This document shows, piece by piece, positions 18,322-27,245 of a stretch of 64,000 nucleotides of DNA; position 1 is the first letter of the stretch, and every line of letters begins with the position of its first letter. Source of the stretch: Pseudoduganella rivuli (GTDB lineage: Bacteria > Pseudomonadota > Gammaproteobacteria > Burkholderiales > Burkholderiaceae_D); contig NZ_WKJJ01000004.1 in NCBI RefSeq assembly GCF_009674485.1, positions 62,001-126,000 on the forward strand, read 5' to 3'. The position numbers were made by a program, and so were the translations under genes. Under the pieces are notes generated by a model. That model did not search any database. It was not told where the DNA came from and saw only the letters and a program-made list of their open reading frames with translations.

Positions 18322-21300
18322 ATGCCTGTTACCACCCCGAATGATGACTTTGCCGCTAATTCCACCACGACGGGCGCCCTGATCGCCGGCACGCTGCAAG
18401 GCGGTGAATTGGACTGGGATGACCACGATTGGTTCAAGTTGGACCTGGTTGCCGGCGTACCGTACCGCTTCAAACTCAATCCGGTGGCATTGCAAGGCTA
18501 TAGCCAGTGGCAGGTGTTCCCGAAGCTGACGTTGCGCGACGCCGATGGCGCCGTTCTGGCCGAAACTGTCACGGCTGGAAAATATTCCTGGGCGTACGTG
18601 CAATACACGCCGGTTGCCGGTGGAACATATTACCTCGATGTCAGCGCTTCCGGTGGTGTCGGCAATTACGGCGTGACGATGGAGCAGATGGAACCGGATG
18701 CGGTACCGTCGCAGCCGGCCGGTGCGCCGCTGCTGTCGCTGGGAACCAGGCTGGAAGGCGTATTCGAATACGGGGGCGACAGCGACTGGTATCGCTTCCA
18801 TGCGGAAGCGGGACAGCACCTGCAATTCAGCACGCCGAAAGGGCCTGCCGCCGACGCGGTGTACGCGGCGGGAATGGCTGTATATGACGCGTCGGGCAAG
18901 CTGGTCACGTCGAATTTCCCATTTGAGCCGAGCATGTCCGGCGACTATTACGTTGCCGTGCTGGGCAACGGAAAAGGCAGCTACAGCTTGCAGATGACTG
19001 CATTGGCCGACGATTTTTCCGCCAATGCCAGTACCACCGGCAGGTTTGCGCCCGGCAGCGCGGCGGTTTCCGGCAAGCTTGACTACGCCGGCGACCGGGA
19101 CGCGTTCCGCATGGCTGTGGAGGCCGGCAAAATATACACGGTCAAGATTGCCGGTATCTCTGGCGATTTGGGCTATGCCCAGGGCAGCGTCAGCAATGGT
19201 GACGGCGCCTACGTGGCATCCGGCTACCAGCGTTCGGACGGCCAGTACGCCTACAGTTTCAAGGCGGTCAACAGCGGCGACTATTTCATCACGGTCAATT
19301 CGACGGCACAGACGCAAGCGACGGCGGAGCTTTCTTATTCCGTACAAGCCGATGGCGGCGTGGTGGACGATCACGGCGACGACGCCGCCCATGCCACTAC
19401 CGCCGCGCCCGGCCAGGCGATGCAGGGGACGCTGCAGGGCTTGCAGGATACCGATGTTTTCGGTGTTCAATTGCAGGCCGGCGTCACCTATGAACTGGAG
19501 GCGGCGGCCGTGCAGGATGGCGCCAGTCCGGCGGGGCAGAAAGCCGTGCTGAACCTGCTGGATGGCGGCGGCAATCAAATTGCCGGTGGCGACTACTTTA
19601 CCGCGCTGTCAAAGTTTGTCGTCACCCCCACCGTATCGGGTACCTATTTCGCGCAAGTCAAGGGCGCCGGACTTGCCTACACGTTCAAAGCCGTGGCTGC
19701 GCAAGACGATTATGCCGCCAATACCAGCAAGCCAGGCAGCCTGTCTGTCGGCGGAAGCGCCAGGGGCACGCTGGAAAGCCGGGCCGACGTCGACTGGTTT
19801 GCCGTGGATCTGGTTGCCGGCGTGACGTACTGGTTTGGCAGCGAGTCCACCAACACCACGGCGTTCACGAAATATCCCGGCCCGGACATCGCCCTGGTCG
19901 ACGGCCTGGGCCAGACGCTGGCAGCCATGCCGACCGGGCTGTCGTCCAGCGTGATGCCGCGCATTCCCTACGTGCCGCAGACGTCGGGCACATACTATGT
20001 CAGCACCGTCAGGACCCTGTCGGATTATCCGGCGCCCTATGTGGTGACGGCGCAAATCGGCGAGCGCGACGACTATGGCGTGACCCGTTCCACTGCGGGG
20101 ACGCTGGCCGCGAATGTCGCGGCCGGCGGCAAGCTGGAGCTGGCGCAGGACAAGGACATGTTCCACTTCGTCGCGACTGCGGGAACGGCCTACGTGGTGG
20201 AGCTGACTGCCGGCAAGGGAATGGAGTGGAATGCCGGTTTGTCGGTGTCGGTCGAAAGCGATCTTGCCGCATCCGGCATGATGCGGGAATTTAAACGCTT
20301 CACTCCATCGGTAAAGGTGTTCGAACCGCAGGCCAGCGGCGACTATTATTTCACGGTGAATGGCGACGGGAGCAACTCCGGCGAATATGGGCTGCGCCTG
20401 CGGCCGGTCGCGGGCGACAGCATTGCCGCGAACACGAACACCACTGCCGTTTTGCCATCCGGGCAGGCGGTGTCCAGCGTGCTGGAATCCAAATATGACG
20501 GCGACTGGTACAAGGTGGCGGTGCAAAAGGACCATTCCTACGTGGTCGAATTGTTGGGCGCCGTGAGTGGCAACGGCACGCTTGTTGCGTCGTCGGCCAC
20601 GCTGAGCCTGACGAACGAGCGGGGTTATACCGACAGCGTGCGGGCCTATACTTACGCGCCATATTCCGAACCGCTGACGACGTTCAAGCCGGAACAGGAC
20701 GGCAATTATTACGTGGGCGTGGATGGCGATACCGCCGCCGAGGGCAGCTACGTGTTGCAGGTCACGGACATCACCAATGACAGGAAAGGCCCTGCGCTGG
20801 CCGGCACGTCACTGAGTCCGAATGTCCCTGTCGACTTGTATGGCACGGTGGTGCTGACGTTCGACGAGCGCATCAAGGCCAGCGGCGGCGTTTCGCTGAC
20901 GGGACCGCATGGCGCCGTCAGCGTCGACAGTGTCACCGGGAAGTACGACGGGCCGCTGGTCGCCGGCAACCAGCTGATACTCAACCCGTCCAGGCACCTG
21001 GAACCTGGCGCCACCTACACGGTGGAATTGAAGCCGGGCAGTATCACCGATGTGGCGGGCAATCCGTACAGCGGCACGACATCGTTCACGTTTACCACGT
21101 CGCCGCTTCTGGAAACAGGAACCGCGGGCAACGATTACCTGAAGGTGGGAGCCAATGCCACGGAAGTGCATGGCGGCGCCGGCACGGATACGCTGGTATA
21201 TGGCAACCGCGAGTATTATCACTTCACCATCACCGCGGCCGGCGCCGGGCAATTCACGATCCTGTCCCGCTATGACGCACCGGCAACGCCTGTAAAACTC

Positions 21301-21732
21301 GATGGCGTGGAACGCTTGCTGTTTGAAGGCGGTGGCGGCATCGCGCTGGACGTGGATGGCATCGCCGGCCAGGCGTACCGCCTGTACCAGGCCGCGTTCA
21401 ACCGTACACCGGATCCGAGCGGTGTCGGTTACTGGATCGCGCAGATGGACAAGGGGATGGCGCTGACGGATGTGGCGCGCTCGTTTGTCGCCAGCGCGGA
21501 ATTCCAGCAGCGGTATGGCGCCAATCCGACCGACGCGGCGTTTGTCGACATGTTGTACAGCAACGTGCTGCATCGCGCGCCGGATGCCGCTGGCGCGGCG
21601 TACTGGAATGGGGCGCTGCGCGATGGACTGGCGCGCGAACAGGCGCTGGCTTACTTCAGCGAGGGCAAGGAAAATCATGATGCGGTGGCCACGCTGATCG
21701 CCAATGGCTTCGGCTATAACCCGTACGGCTGA
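18322..21732 (+). CDS. Large repetitive PPC / Ig-like / DUF4214 protein
   Basis: A 1136-residue protein without a signal peptide. About seven modules of roughly 115 residues carry the prepeptidase-C-terminal pattern: D-D-[FY]-x-A-N, then D-x-D-W-F-x-V-x-L-x-A-G-x-x-Y, then S-G-[DT]-Y-[YF]-x-x-V. After them come a bacterial Ig-like (Big_5-type) module (about 820-925), a degenerate RTX-like GGAGTDTLVYG, and a DUF4214 domain (about 1005-1110) with the repeated YQAAFNRTPDPSGVGYW pattern. Such C-termini often occur on type I-secreted surface proteins, but no type I transporter gene is near. The upstream 80 bases are T-rich compared with the surroundings, perhaps a promoter. A link to the adjacent T6SS is not shown. 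Confidence 0.8.
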   Translation: MPVTTPNDDFAANSTTTGALIAGTLQGGELDWDDHDWFKLDLVAGVPYRFKLNPVALQGYSQWQVFPKLTLRDADGAVLAETVTAGKYSWAYVQYTPVAGGTYYLDVSASGGVGNYGVTMEQMEPDAVPSQPAGAPLLSLGTRLEGVFEYGGDSDWYRFHAEAGQHLQFSTPKGPAADAVYAAGMAVYDASGKLVTSNFPFEPSMSGDYYVAVLGNGKGSYSLQMTALADDFSANASTTGRFAPGSAAVSGKLDYAGDRDAFRMAVEAGKIYTVKIAGISGDLGYAQGSVSNGDGAYVASGYQRSDGQYAYSFKAVNSGDYFITVNSTAQTQATAELSYSVQADGGVVDDHGDDAAHATTAAPGQAMQGTLQGLQDTDVFGVQLQAGVTYELEAAAVQDGASPAGQKAVLNLLDGGGNQIAGGDYFTALSKFVVTPTVSGTYFAQVKGAGLAYTFKAVAAQDDYAANTSKPGSLSVGGSARGTLESRADVDWFAVDLVAGVTYWFGSESTNTTAFTKYPGPDIALVDGLGQTLAAMPTGLSSSVMPRIPYVPQTSGTYYVSTVRTLSDYPAPYVVTAQIGERDDYGVTRSTAGTLAANVAAGGKLELAQDKDMFHFVATAGTAYVVELTAGKGMEWNAGLSVSVESDLAASGMMREFKRFTPSVKVFEPQASGDYYFTVNGDGSNSGEYGLRLRPVAGDSIAANTNTTAVLPSGQAVSSVLESKYDGDWYKVAVQKDHSYVVELLGAVSGNGTLVASSATLSLTNERGYTDSVRAYTYAPYSEPLTTFKPEQDGNYYVGVDGDTAAEGSYVLQVTDITNDRKGPALAGTSLSPNVPVDLYGTVVLTFDERIKASGGVSLTGPHGAVSVDSVTGKYDGPLVAGNQLILNPSRHLEPGATYTVELKPGSITDVAGNPYSGTTSFTFTTSPLLETGTAGNDYLKVGANATEVHGGAGTDTLVYGNREYYHFTITAAGAGQFTILSRYDAPATPVKLDGVERLLFEGGGGIALDVDGIAGQAYRLYQAAFNRTPDPSGVGYWIAQMDKGMALTDVARSFVASAEFQQRYGANPTDAAFVDMLYSNVLHRAPDAAGAAYWNGALRDGLAREQALAYFSEGKENHDAVATLIANGFGYNPYG

Positions 21733-21736
21733 CCGA

Positions 21737-22405
21737 TCACGTGTAATCGATAAACCACTGCTGCGCGGCATCCTGCCAGCAGTGCATTCCCTGCAGTCCT
21801 TCTTCCAGCGCGCGCTGGTGGCCGATATGGTCACTGGCCGCGACCTGGATCCTGGCTGGCGCTGGCGGCGCCGGCGGCAGCAGCAAGTCGCGCTGCACCA
21901 CCAGCCGCGCCAGGCCCCCATAGACGATGGCATAGCGCCGCACCACAAATCCTTCTTTCAGCAGGCCGCGCAGGCTGCGCATGTTTTCCGGCGCCACCGT
22001 GGCCGACACCAGGGTGCGCCCCAGTTCCCGCCCCAGCGCCATGCGCTCCTCGATGCCGGCGCAATGCAGGCGGCGTCCGCGCCATTCCGGCAGCGACGCG
22101 GCGCCGTCCAGCACGCACAGGCGGGCGCGGTCTGCCGCGCCGAGGCCCAGCAAATCCGCCAGATGGTCGACCGTGGGGGAGTCCAGCCCCAGGACGCCGT
22201 AGGCGACCAGGTCGCCGTCGGCAAAGCAGCCCAGGATGCGGCCGCATTGCGCCACATGCCGCTCGAAATGGTCGAGGCGGTCGGGCCGCACCATGCCGGC
22301 CGGCGTCAGCGCGGCCACCTGGGTGTGCAGCGCATGGATCGCCTGCGCCTCGTCGGCGCGCATCATGCGCCACGTGAATACCACGTCGTCTTCACAGCAG
22401 TTCAT
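21737..22405 (-). CDS. GNAT-like acetyltransferase
   Basis: A 222-residue protein with features of the GNAT fold: a central strand at GVLGLDS, a weak acetyl-CoA loop at LPEWRGRRLHCAGIEERM, and the C-terminal ENMRSLRGLLKEGF that matches the common N-x-x-S-x-x-x-L-x-x-x-G-F signature. The acyl acceptor is unknown. It is the last gene of a four-gene minus-strand unit, its ATG overlapping the stop of the binding-protein gene. It ends four bases from the convergent DUF4214 gene. Confidence 0.7.
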   Translation of the reverse strand: MNCCEDDVVFTWRMMRADEAQAIHALHTQVAALTPAGMVRPDRLDHFERHVAQCGRILGCFADGDLVAYGVLGLDSPTVDHLADLLGLGAADRARLCVLDGAASLPEWRGRRLHCAGIEERMALGRELGRTLVSATVAPENMRSLRGLLKEGFVVRRYAIVYGGLARLVVQRDLLLPPAPPAPARIQVAASDHIGHQRALEEGLQGMHCWQDAAQQWFIDYT

Positions 22406-23409
22406 TTGAGGAGCTCCGCGTAATTGATGACTTTTAATGGCGGATAGAGATCCAGTTCGGCGGCCACCGACATGTTGACCAGGTAGGAAAAGCGCGCCAG
22501 CGTTTCCACCGGGATCGATGCCGGAAGGCGGCCCTGGGCAAGGATTTGCGCGGCCTTGTGCGCCGTCAGCCGGCCCACGTTCTCATAGCCGGACACCAGC
22601 CCGAACAGGGCTTTGCCATCGCGCAGAGCGACTTCCGTGGCGGAGAAAGTGGGCAATCGGTGCGCCAGCGCCGCTTCCGTCAGCACCTTGCGGTTGGCCG
22701 CCAGGAAGCTGTCGGGACCGATGTACAGCAGTTGCACGCCCGCCGAAGGCAATTGTTCCACCATGCCGGGCAGGGCGGATGCCACAGGCTGGCCTTTGGC
22801 ATCGAGAGGAACGGGACGCTCGATCAGCTGGAAGTGTTCCTGCGCCGCCACGGCGCGCAATTCCTTCACGTTTTGCACGGAATTCGGTTCGGCCGGGTTA
22901 TAGATGATGGCCAGCCGGTCGAAGCGGCGGTAGGCGCGCACCGCGCTCAATTGCTGCACGGCGGGCACCACGTGACAGGCGCCGGTCAGGTTGCGGCCGG
23001 ACGAGGCCAGCGATTTCACGAGGCCGGAGCCGACGGGCGACGCCACCATGGTGAAGACGATGGGAATGTCCGTCACATGTTTGGCTGGATCGACGTCCCC
23101 CTGCTTACCGGCCACCGCCAGCGTGATAGGCGTGCCCCACGTATAAATCAGGTCGGCCTTCAGCGCGCGCGCTTCCGCCACCAGGCCTGGTACCTTGGCC
23201 ACATCCAGCGCCACGTCGCGCACGATCAGTTCGACCGGGATGCGGTTGACGTCGAAGTAGTTGCGGAATCCTTTTTCCACGGCGGTCTCGCCGCGGAACA
23301 GGATCATGTAAATGCGGAACGGCCTGGCCGGCGCCGGGGTAACGGCCCACGCACGGGGTGCGATGCACCCGGCAAGCGCCGCCGTCTCAATGAACGCACG
23401 CCGTTTCAT
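22402..23409 (-). CDS. Periplasmic ABC-type substrate-binding protein (PF04392-like)
   Basis: A 335-residue protein with a short signal sequence (MKRRAFIETAALAGCIAPRAWA is 22 residues long in all, twin-arginine at 3-4) and then the ABC_sub_bind fold: RIYMILFRGETAVEKGF, ADLIYTWGTP, IPIVFTMVASPVGSGLV and a second lobe with IYNPAEPNS and LYIGPDS. Relatives bind aromatic amino acids or other small ligands. No ATPase or permease gene is near, so it may present ligand to the neighbouring membrane sensors and not feed an importer. The start overlaps the MFS-fusion stop and the stop overlaps the GNAT start, both as ATGA. Confidence 0.85.
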   Translation of the reverse strand: MKRRAFIETAALAGCIAPRAWAVTPAPARPFRIYMILFRGETAVEKGFRNYFDVNRIPVELIVRDVALDVAKVPGLVAEARALKADLIYTWGTPITLAVAGKQGDVDPAKHVTDIPIVFTMVASPVGSGLVKSLASSGRNLTGACHVVPAVQQLSAVRAYRRFDRLAIIYNPAEPNSVQNVKELRAVAAQEHFQLIERPVPLDAKGQPVASALPGMVEQLPSAGVQLLYIGPDSFLAANRKVLTEAALAHRLPTFSATEVALRDGKALFGLVSGYENVGRLTAHKAAQILAQGRLPASIPVETLARFSYLVNMSVAAELDLYPPLKVINYAELLK

Positions 23410-25475
23410 GCCGCCGCTCCTTCGGGGCCTGCCGGCGTGGCGCGGTTGGCCGCCATGAACACCAGTGCGAACGCCAGCGATGACATCAGCGCAAACGCGC
23501 CAAGGGTCAGCATGGCTTGCGGCGCGCCGTTGCGGGCGACCAGCATGCCGGTCACCAGCGGCCCGGCCGCCGCACCTAGCCGCTCCAGCAGGCGGAACAT
23601 GCCGACGATCGGCCCGGTCCCCGCGTCGCGCGCCTCGTTGCGCGTGACGCGCGCCACCAGCACCAGTTGCGCGGAAATGCTCATCGACTGGCCGATGCCC
23701 AGCGCGCCGATGCCCAGCATGACCATGTCGCCGCTGGCGCCGAAATACACGGGCAGCATGCCCAGCCCCGTCAGGATGCCGCCGGCGGCCACCAGCCTCG
23801 CGTAGGCGTTATAGCGGTCCGCGACATGCGCGAACAGCGGCGCCAGCGCCAGCGATGCAAAGCCGTACAGCATCGTGTAACGGCCGATTTCCGATTTCGA
23901 ATGGCCCAGCGACGACAGCAGCACCGGCACCAGGAAGATCAGAAAGCCCGAGTACAGGAATTTCGCGGGGATGCCGGACAAGATGGACAGCGCGACGAAA
24001 CGGCGGTTGCGCACCAGCCGGCCCAGCAGGGTCAGGCTGGCGCCGGGCGGCGGCGCGGCCGTGGGACGTGCGCTGGCGGTGGCAGGCTCCGCGTCGAGCG
24101 CGTGGCGCTGGGCGCCGCGCAGCACCACGGCCGCCAGCAGCGCCGCGCCCAGGGCCACCAGGGCGCCCAGCAGGAACACCAGGCGGTAACCCAGCCGGTC
24201 GGCCAGGATGCCGCCGACGGCGGGCGCGCAGATTTCCGCCACCATGATGGCGCCCACGAACAGCGCCATGCCCTTGGCGCGGTTGCCGGAATCGGTATGG
24301 TCGAACACGTAGCCCTGGCACGCCATGAACATCACGGCATAGCCGGCGCCCGTGACGGCGCGCGCCACCACCAGCGCCAGGTAATCCGGCACCAGGCCCG
24401 TCACGGCCAGTCCCGCCATCACCGTCAAGGCGCCGGCGATATAGCTGCTGCGCCGCCCCAGCCGGTCCGACCAGCCGCCCGCGAACGGCATGGTCAGCGC
24501 CACGCCCAGCAGGAAAGCGGTGATCGGCAGGCTCGCGTGCAGGCCGCTGTCCAGCCCCGGCGCCGGCAGCGACGCCGCGTACACGGGCAGGAAGGGCCGC
24601 GACAGCATTTCCGCGAACATGAACAGGAAGCTCAGTACCCGCACCAGCACGATGCGGTGCGTCACCAGGTCGCCCTCGGTGGTGGCGCCGAACGTATACA
24701 GTGACTTCAGCCGGCGCAACAGCGGTTCGGCCCGCGCCACTTGCAGCGGCGCCTGGCGCCGCCGGCTTTCCGCATCGCGCAACAGCGCGTCGTATTCGCG
24801 GTTGGCGTTTTCCGCCAGGCCGTGCAAGTGCGCGGCAATCGGCGCATCGGATGGCGGGGGCGGGCGCTGGCGGAAGTCGCCGCCGGCGATGCGCGCCATC
24901 ATGGTGACGATGTGGCGCATCGGCGCCGTGAAATTCAGCGTGACGACGAACCACAGGATTTCAAAGGCGATCAGCAGGCTGGTGACCAGCACGATGCCGA
25001 TGTCGTAGCGCAGTTCGCGGATGCGGGCCGCCACGTAGCGCTGGTCGACGCCCACGTGCAAATGCCCCACGGTTTTCCCGTCCAACACCAGCGGCAGCGC
25101 CGTGTCGAGGAAGCGTTCCGGCGCGCTGGTGTCGGCCGTCGTGCTGCCATACAGGACGGTGCCGGAACGGTCCGTCACGCGCAGGTAAGCCAGGTCCCGG
25201 TTATCTTTCAGCACATCGGAAAAATACTCGGGCACGCCTTCCAGCCGCTGCAGCGGGATGCCGTAACCCAGCGCCCGCACCATCTGCGCCGACAGTTCCA
25301 CGCCCGTGGTATGGGCCTTGCGCCCCAGTTCCGGCAGCAGCCTTTGTTCAGACAGCGACCACGCGTACAGCGACAGGGCGGTTTGCACCACCACCAGCAG
25401 CGCCAGCACGAACGCGAACAATTGCCGCACCGGGCGCCCGTACAGGCGCTCGGTGCGATGGGAAGTCTGGCTCAT
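23406..25475 (-). CDS. Sensor module fused to an MFS transporter
   Basis: A 689-residue fusion. One membrane helix (19-41), a periplasmic domain of about 115 residues, a second helix (158-181) and a HAMP-like segment with a helical linker (182-270) precede a complete major facilitator domain (about 275-689). The MFS part has the loop 2-3 motif GGWSDRLGRRSSY and about twelve hydrophobic segments. HAMP domains normally drive kinases, cyclases or chemotaxis receptors; here the output would be a transporter. The start is ATG 25475, overlapping the stop of the upstream sensor gene; the frame is open further upstream but that extension is arginine-rich shadow sequence. Substrate unknown. Confidence 0.85.
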   Translation of the reverse strand: MSQTSHRTERLYGRPVRQLFAFVLALLVVVQTALSLYAWSLSEQRLLPELGRKAHTTGVELSAQMVRALGYGIPLQRLEGVPEYFSDVLKDNRDLAYLRVTDRSGTVLYGSTTADTSAPERFLDTALPLVLDGKTVGHLHVGVDQRYVAARIRELRYDIGIVLVTSLLIAFEILWFVVTLNFTAPMRHIVTMMARIAGGDFRQRPPPPSDAPIAAHLHGLAENANREYDALLRDAESRRRQAPLQVARAEPLLRRLKSLYTFGATTEGDLVTHRIVLVRVLSFLFMFAEMLSRPFLPVYAASLPAPGLDSGLHASLPITAFLLGVALTMPFAGGWSDRLGRRSSYIAGALTVMAGLAVTGLVPDYLALVVARAVTGAGYAVMFMACQGYVFDHTDSGNRAKGMALFVGAIMVAEICAPAVGGILADRLGYRLVFLLGALVALGAALLAAVVLRGAQRHALDAEPATASARPTAAPPPGASLTLLGRLVRNRRFVALSILSGIPAKFLYSGFLIFLVPVLLSSLGHSKSEIGRYTMLYGFASLALAPLFAHVADRYNAYARLVAAGGILTGLGMLPVYFGASGDMVMLGIGALGIGQSMSISAQLVLVARVTRNEARDAGTGPIVGMFRLLERLGAAAGPLVTGMLVARNGAPQAMLTLGAFALMSSLAFALVFMAANRATPAGPEGAAA

Positions 25476-26176
25476 AACCGTGCTCCGGCGGCGTCGGGGC
25501 CGGACAGCGCGGCGCGCGCTTCCTGCAAGTCGCGCCCGGCCTGGCCGGCGGTGCGGTTGACTTCCAGGGCCAGTTCGGCGGCCTGGCGGTCGGGCTTTTC
25601 CACGGCGGGCGCACGCGGGTCGAACGCTTGTTCGATCGTGCCCAGCGTGCGGTGGATGCGGCGCACCCAAAGGCGGATGCCCAGCGCGGCCAGCACGCCC
25701 GTCAACAGCGTGGCAAGGGCGGCGGCTTCCAGCAACTGGCCCGTGATGCCGGACATGAAGGCGTCGTGCGCACGGCGCGAATAATGCAGTTCGACGGATC
25801 CGGCCGTCACGCCCAGGTCGTTGGACAGCGGCGACGCGACGCGGATATCCTGCTTGTCCGGCGTACGGCCGGTGGCGTAGACGGGTACGCCCGCCGGGTC
25901 GCGCACGATGATGGCGACGATGCCGGCATCCTGCGCCGCTTCGAAATCAATGGCCGCTTGCGCGTTGCCCAGGCCGTTGACGGGCAAGCCCAGGTCCAGC
26001 CCGGTTTCCAGGTTGTCGCGCAGCGCGTTGACGGTAAAGCGCAGGCGCGAATCCTCCAGTTCGGTCAGCGTGCGGTCCAGCTTGCCGATGTTGAGGAAAA
26101 CCGTCAGCGCGACCGCCAGCACCGATATCAAAATGATCGGGGCGGTAATTGTTACGCTGAGCCGGGACATCGCCAT
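25472..26176 (-). CDS. Membrane sensor protein without an output domain
   Basis: A 234-residue protein: membrane helix at about 9-30, a periplasmic domain of roughly 115 residues, a second helix at about 150-171, then a short cytoplasmic helical tail. No kinase, cyclase or methyl-accepting domain follows. Its periplasmic part parallels that of the next gene: both have a G-[LY]-G-[IL]-P motif and, 25-30 residues later, a V-x-D-x-x-G-x-x-[VL]-Y strand pair. First gene of the four-gene unit. ATG 26176 is chosen; ATG 26170 and TTG 26182 are alternatives. Confidence 0.7.
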   Translation of the reverse strand: MAMSRLSVTITAPIILISVLAVALTVFLNIGKLDRTLTELEDSRLRFTVNALRDNLETGLDLGLPVNGLGNAQAAIDFEAAQDAGIVAIIVRDPAGVPVYATGRTPDKQDIRVASPLSNDLGVTAGSVELHYSRRAHDAFMSGITGQLLEAAALATLLTGVLAALGIRLWVRRIHRTLGTIEQAFDPRAPAVEKPDRQAAELALEVNRTAGQAGRDLQEARAALSGPDAAGARL

Positions 26177-26224
26177 TGCCAATACACCAGTACCACTTGA
26201 GAGATTGCAAAAATTGTAGCACTG

Positions 26225-26238
26225 TTGAGTTTGCTCAA
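26225..26238. promoter_or_regulatory. Small inverted repeat upstream of the sensor-MFS unit
   Basis: TTGAG and CTCAA are separated by TTTG in the 112-base gap between the lipase foldase gene and the sensor gene, just upstream of a TACAAT string on the minus strand. It could be an operator or chance. No proper -35 partner was found. Confidence 0.25.
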
Positions 26239-26288
26239 TATTGCTTATCTACTACTGTGCATGTCTGGTGTGGCAATAGCGCAATAAT

Positions 26289-27233
26289 TTACTCGTAGGC
26301 CCCCAATCGGCGTTGTTCTTCCGGCGAAAAATGTGCATTGCGCAGCGATTGTTCCGCGTCGGCGCCGCCCGCGTGCGCCAATAGTTGCTTGCGTTCTGCA
26401 AGGTACGATTGCATGCGGCGCTGCCATGCGGCTTCTTCGCGGTCGACATCAGCCATGCGGGCGGCGGCATTGCTGTCCAGCGCGGCGGCGCGCAAGCGGT
26501 AAATGTCATTGTCATCCGCGCCCTGGGCGCGGCGTTGCGCCACCTGTTCTTCCAGGCGCACGATGCGCAGCGGCGCATCGCGCTGTTCGCGCAGCGTGTC
26601 CGGCAGGCGTGCATCGAGTTCTGCCACCTTGCGCGCCCGCTCGGCGGCGGACAGGCGCAAGTCGCTGTCGATTTCCAGGCGGGCGATGGTGTCTTGCGCG
26701 TAGGCGTCGGCGTCGCCGAACAGGCCGGCGCTTTCCTGCGGCGAGAAATACTGACGGCGCAGCGCCAGCATGCCTTCATGCCGCGCACGCGCGTCCTTTG
26801 CCAGGTTGCCGCTGGGGCGCAGGGCTTTTTCCACCGAGGCCAGCGCGCGCTTGTAGTCGATATAACTGGCCAGCAGGCGGCGCGCCTGCGCGGCGGCGGC
26901 CGGGCGCAAGCGCCGCGCCAGTTCCCGTTCGGCCTCGGCCCGCACGGATTCCAGGCTGGTCTCGCCCAGGCCCGCCAGGTAGTAGTCGAACAGGTGGCCC
27001 AGCTCCGCGTCGACCACCAGTGCATCGGCCGCATCCTGTTTCACGTTGCCATCGGGCGCCGTGCCTTCCATCGAGCGCACGAACGCGAAATAGCGTTCAC
27101 CGGTGGCGTTCGGGGCCGCCGGTGGCGCGGCATCGGACGGCGCATACAGCCAGCCGCCCAGCATGGCCGCGCCGATAATGCCGGCCAGCACCGCGGCCCG
27201 GTTCACACGGGGTTCGTTGTGGTTCGCGTTCAT
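26289..27233 (-). CDS. lif: Lipase-specific foldase (lipase chaperone)
   Basis: A 314-residue steric chaperone that folds the lipase encoded just upstream in the operon, while anchored to the inner membrane. A membrane anchor lies near the N-terminus (AAVLAGIIGAAMLGGWLY), followed by a variable linker and the helical foldase domain. The segment HLFDYYLAGLGE matches the conserved R-x-x-F-D-Y-x-L-S/A-x-x-G-E motif, here with histidine-leucine before the phenylalanine. ATG 27233 is chosen because AAGGAG lies eight bases before it; a GTG nine bases earlier overlaps that site. The gap to the lipase stop is 12 bases. Confidence 0.92.
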   Translation of the reverse strand: MNANHNEPRVNRAAVLAGIIGAAMLGGWLYAPSDAAPPAAPNATGERYFAFVRSMEGTAPDGNVKQDAADALVVDAELGHLFDYYLAGLGETSLESVRAEAERELARRLRPAAAAQARRLLASYIDYKRALASVEKALRPSGNLAKDARARHEGMLALRRQYFSPQESAGLFGDADAYAQDTIARLEIDSDLRLSAAERARKVAELDARLPDTLREQRDAPLRIVRLEEQVAQRRAQGADDNDIYRLRAAALDSNAAARMADVDREEAAWQRRMQSYLAERKQLLAHAGGADAEQSLRNAHFSPEEQRRLGAYE

Positions 27234-27245
27234 GCGCCGCACTCC

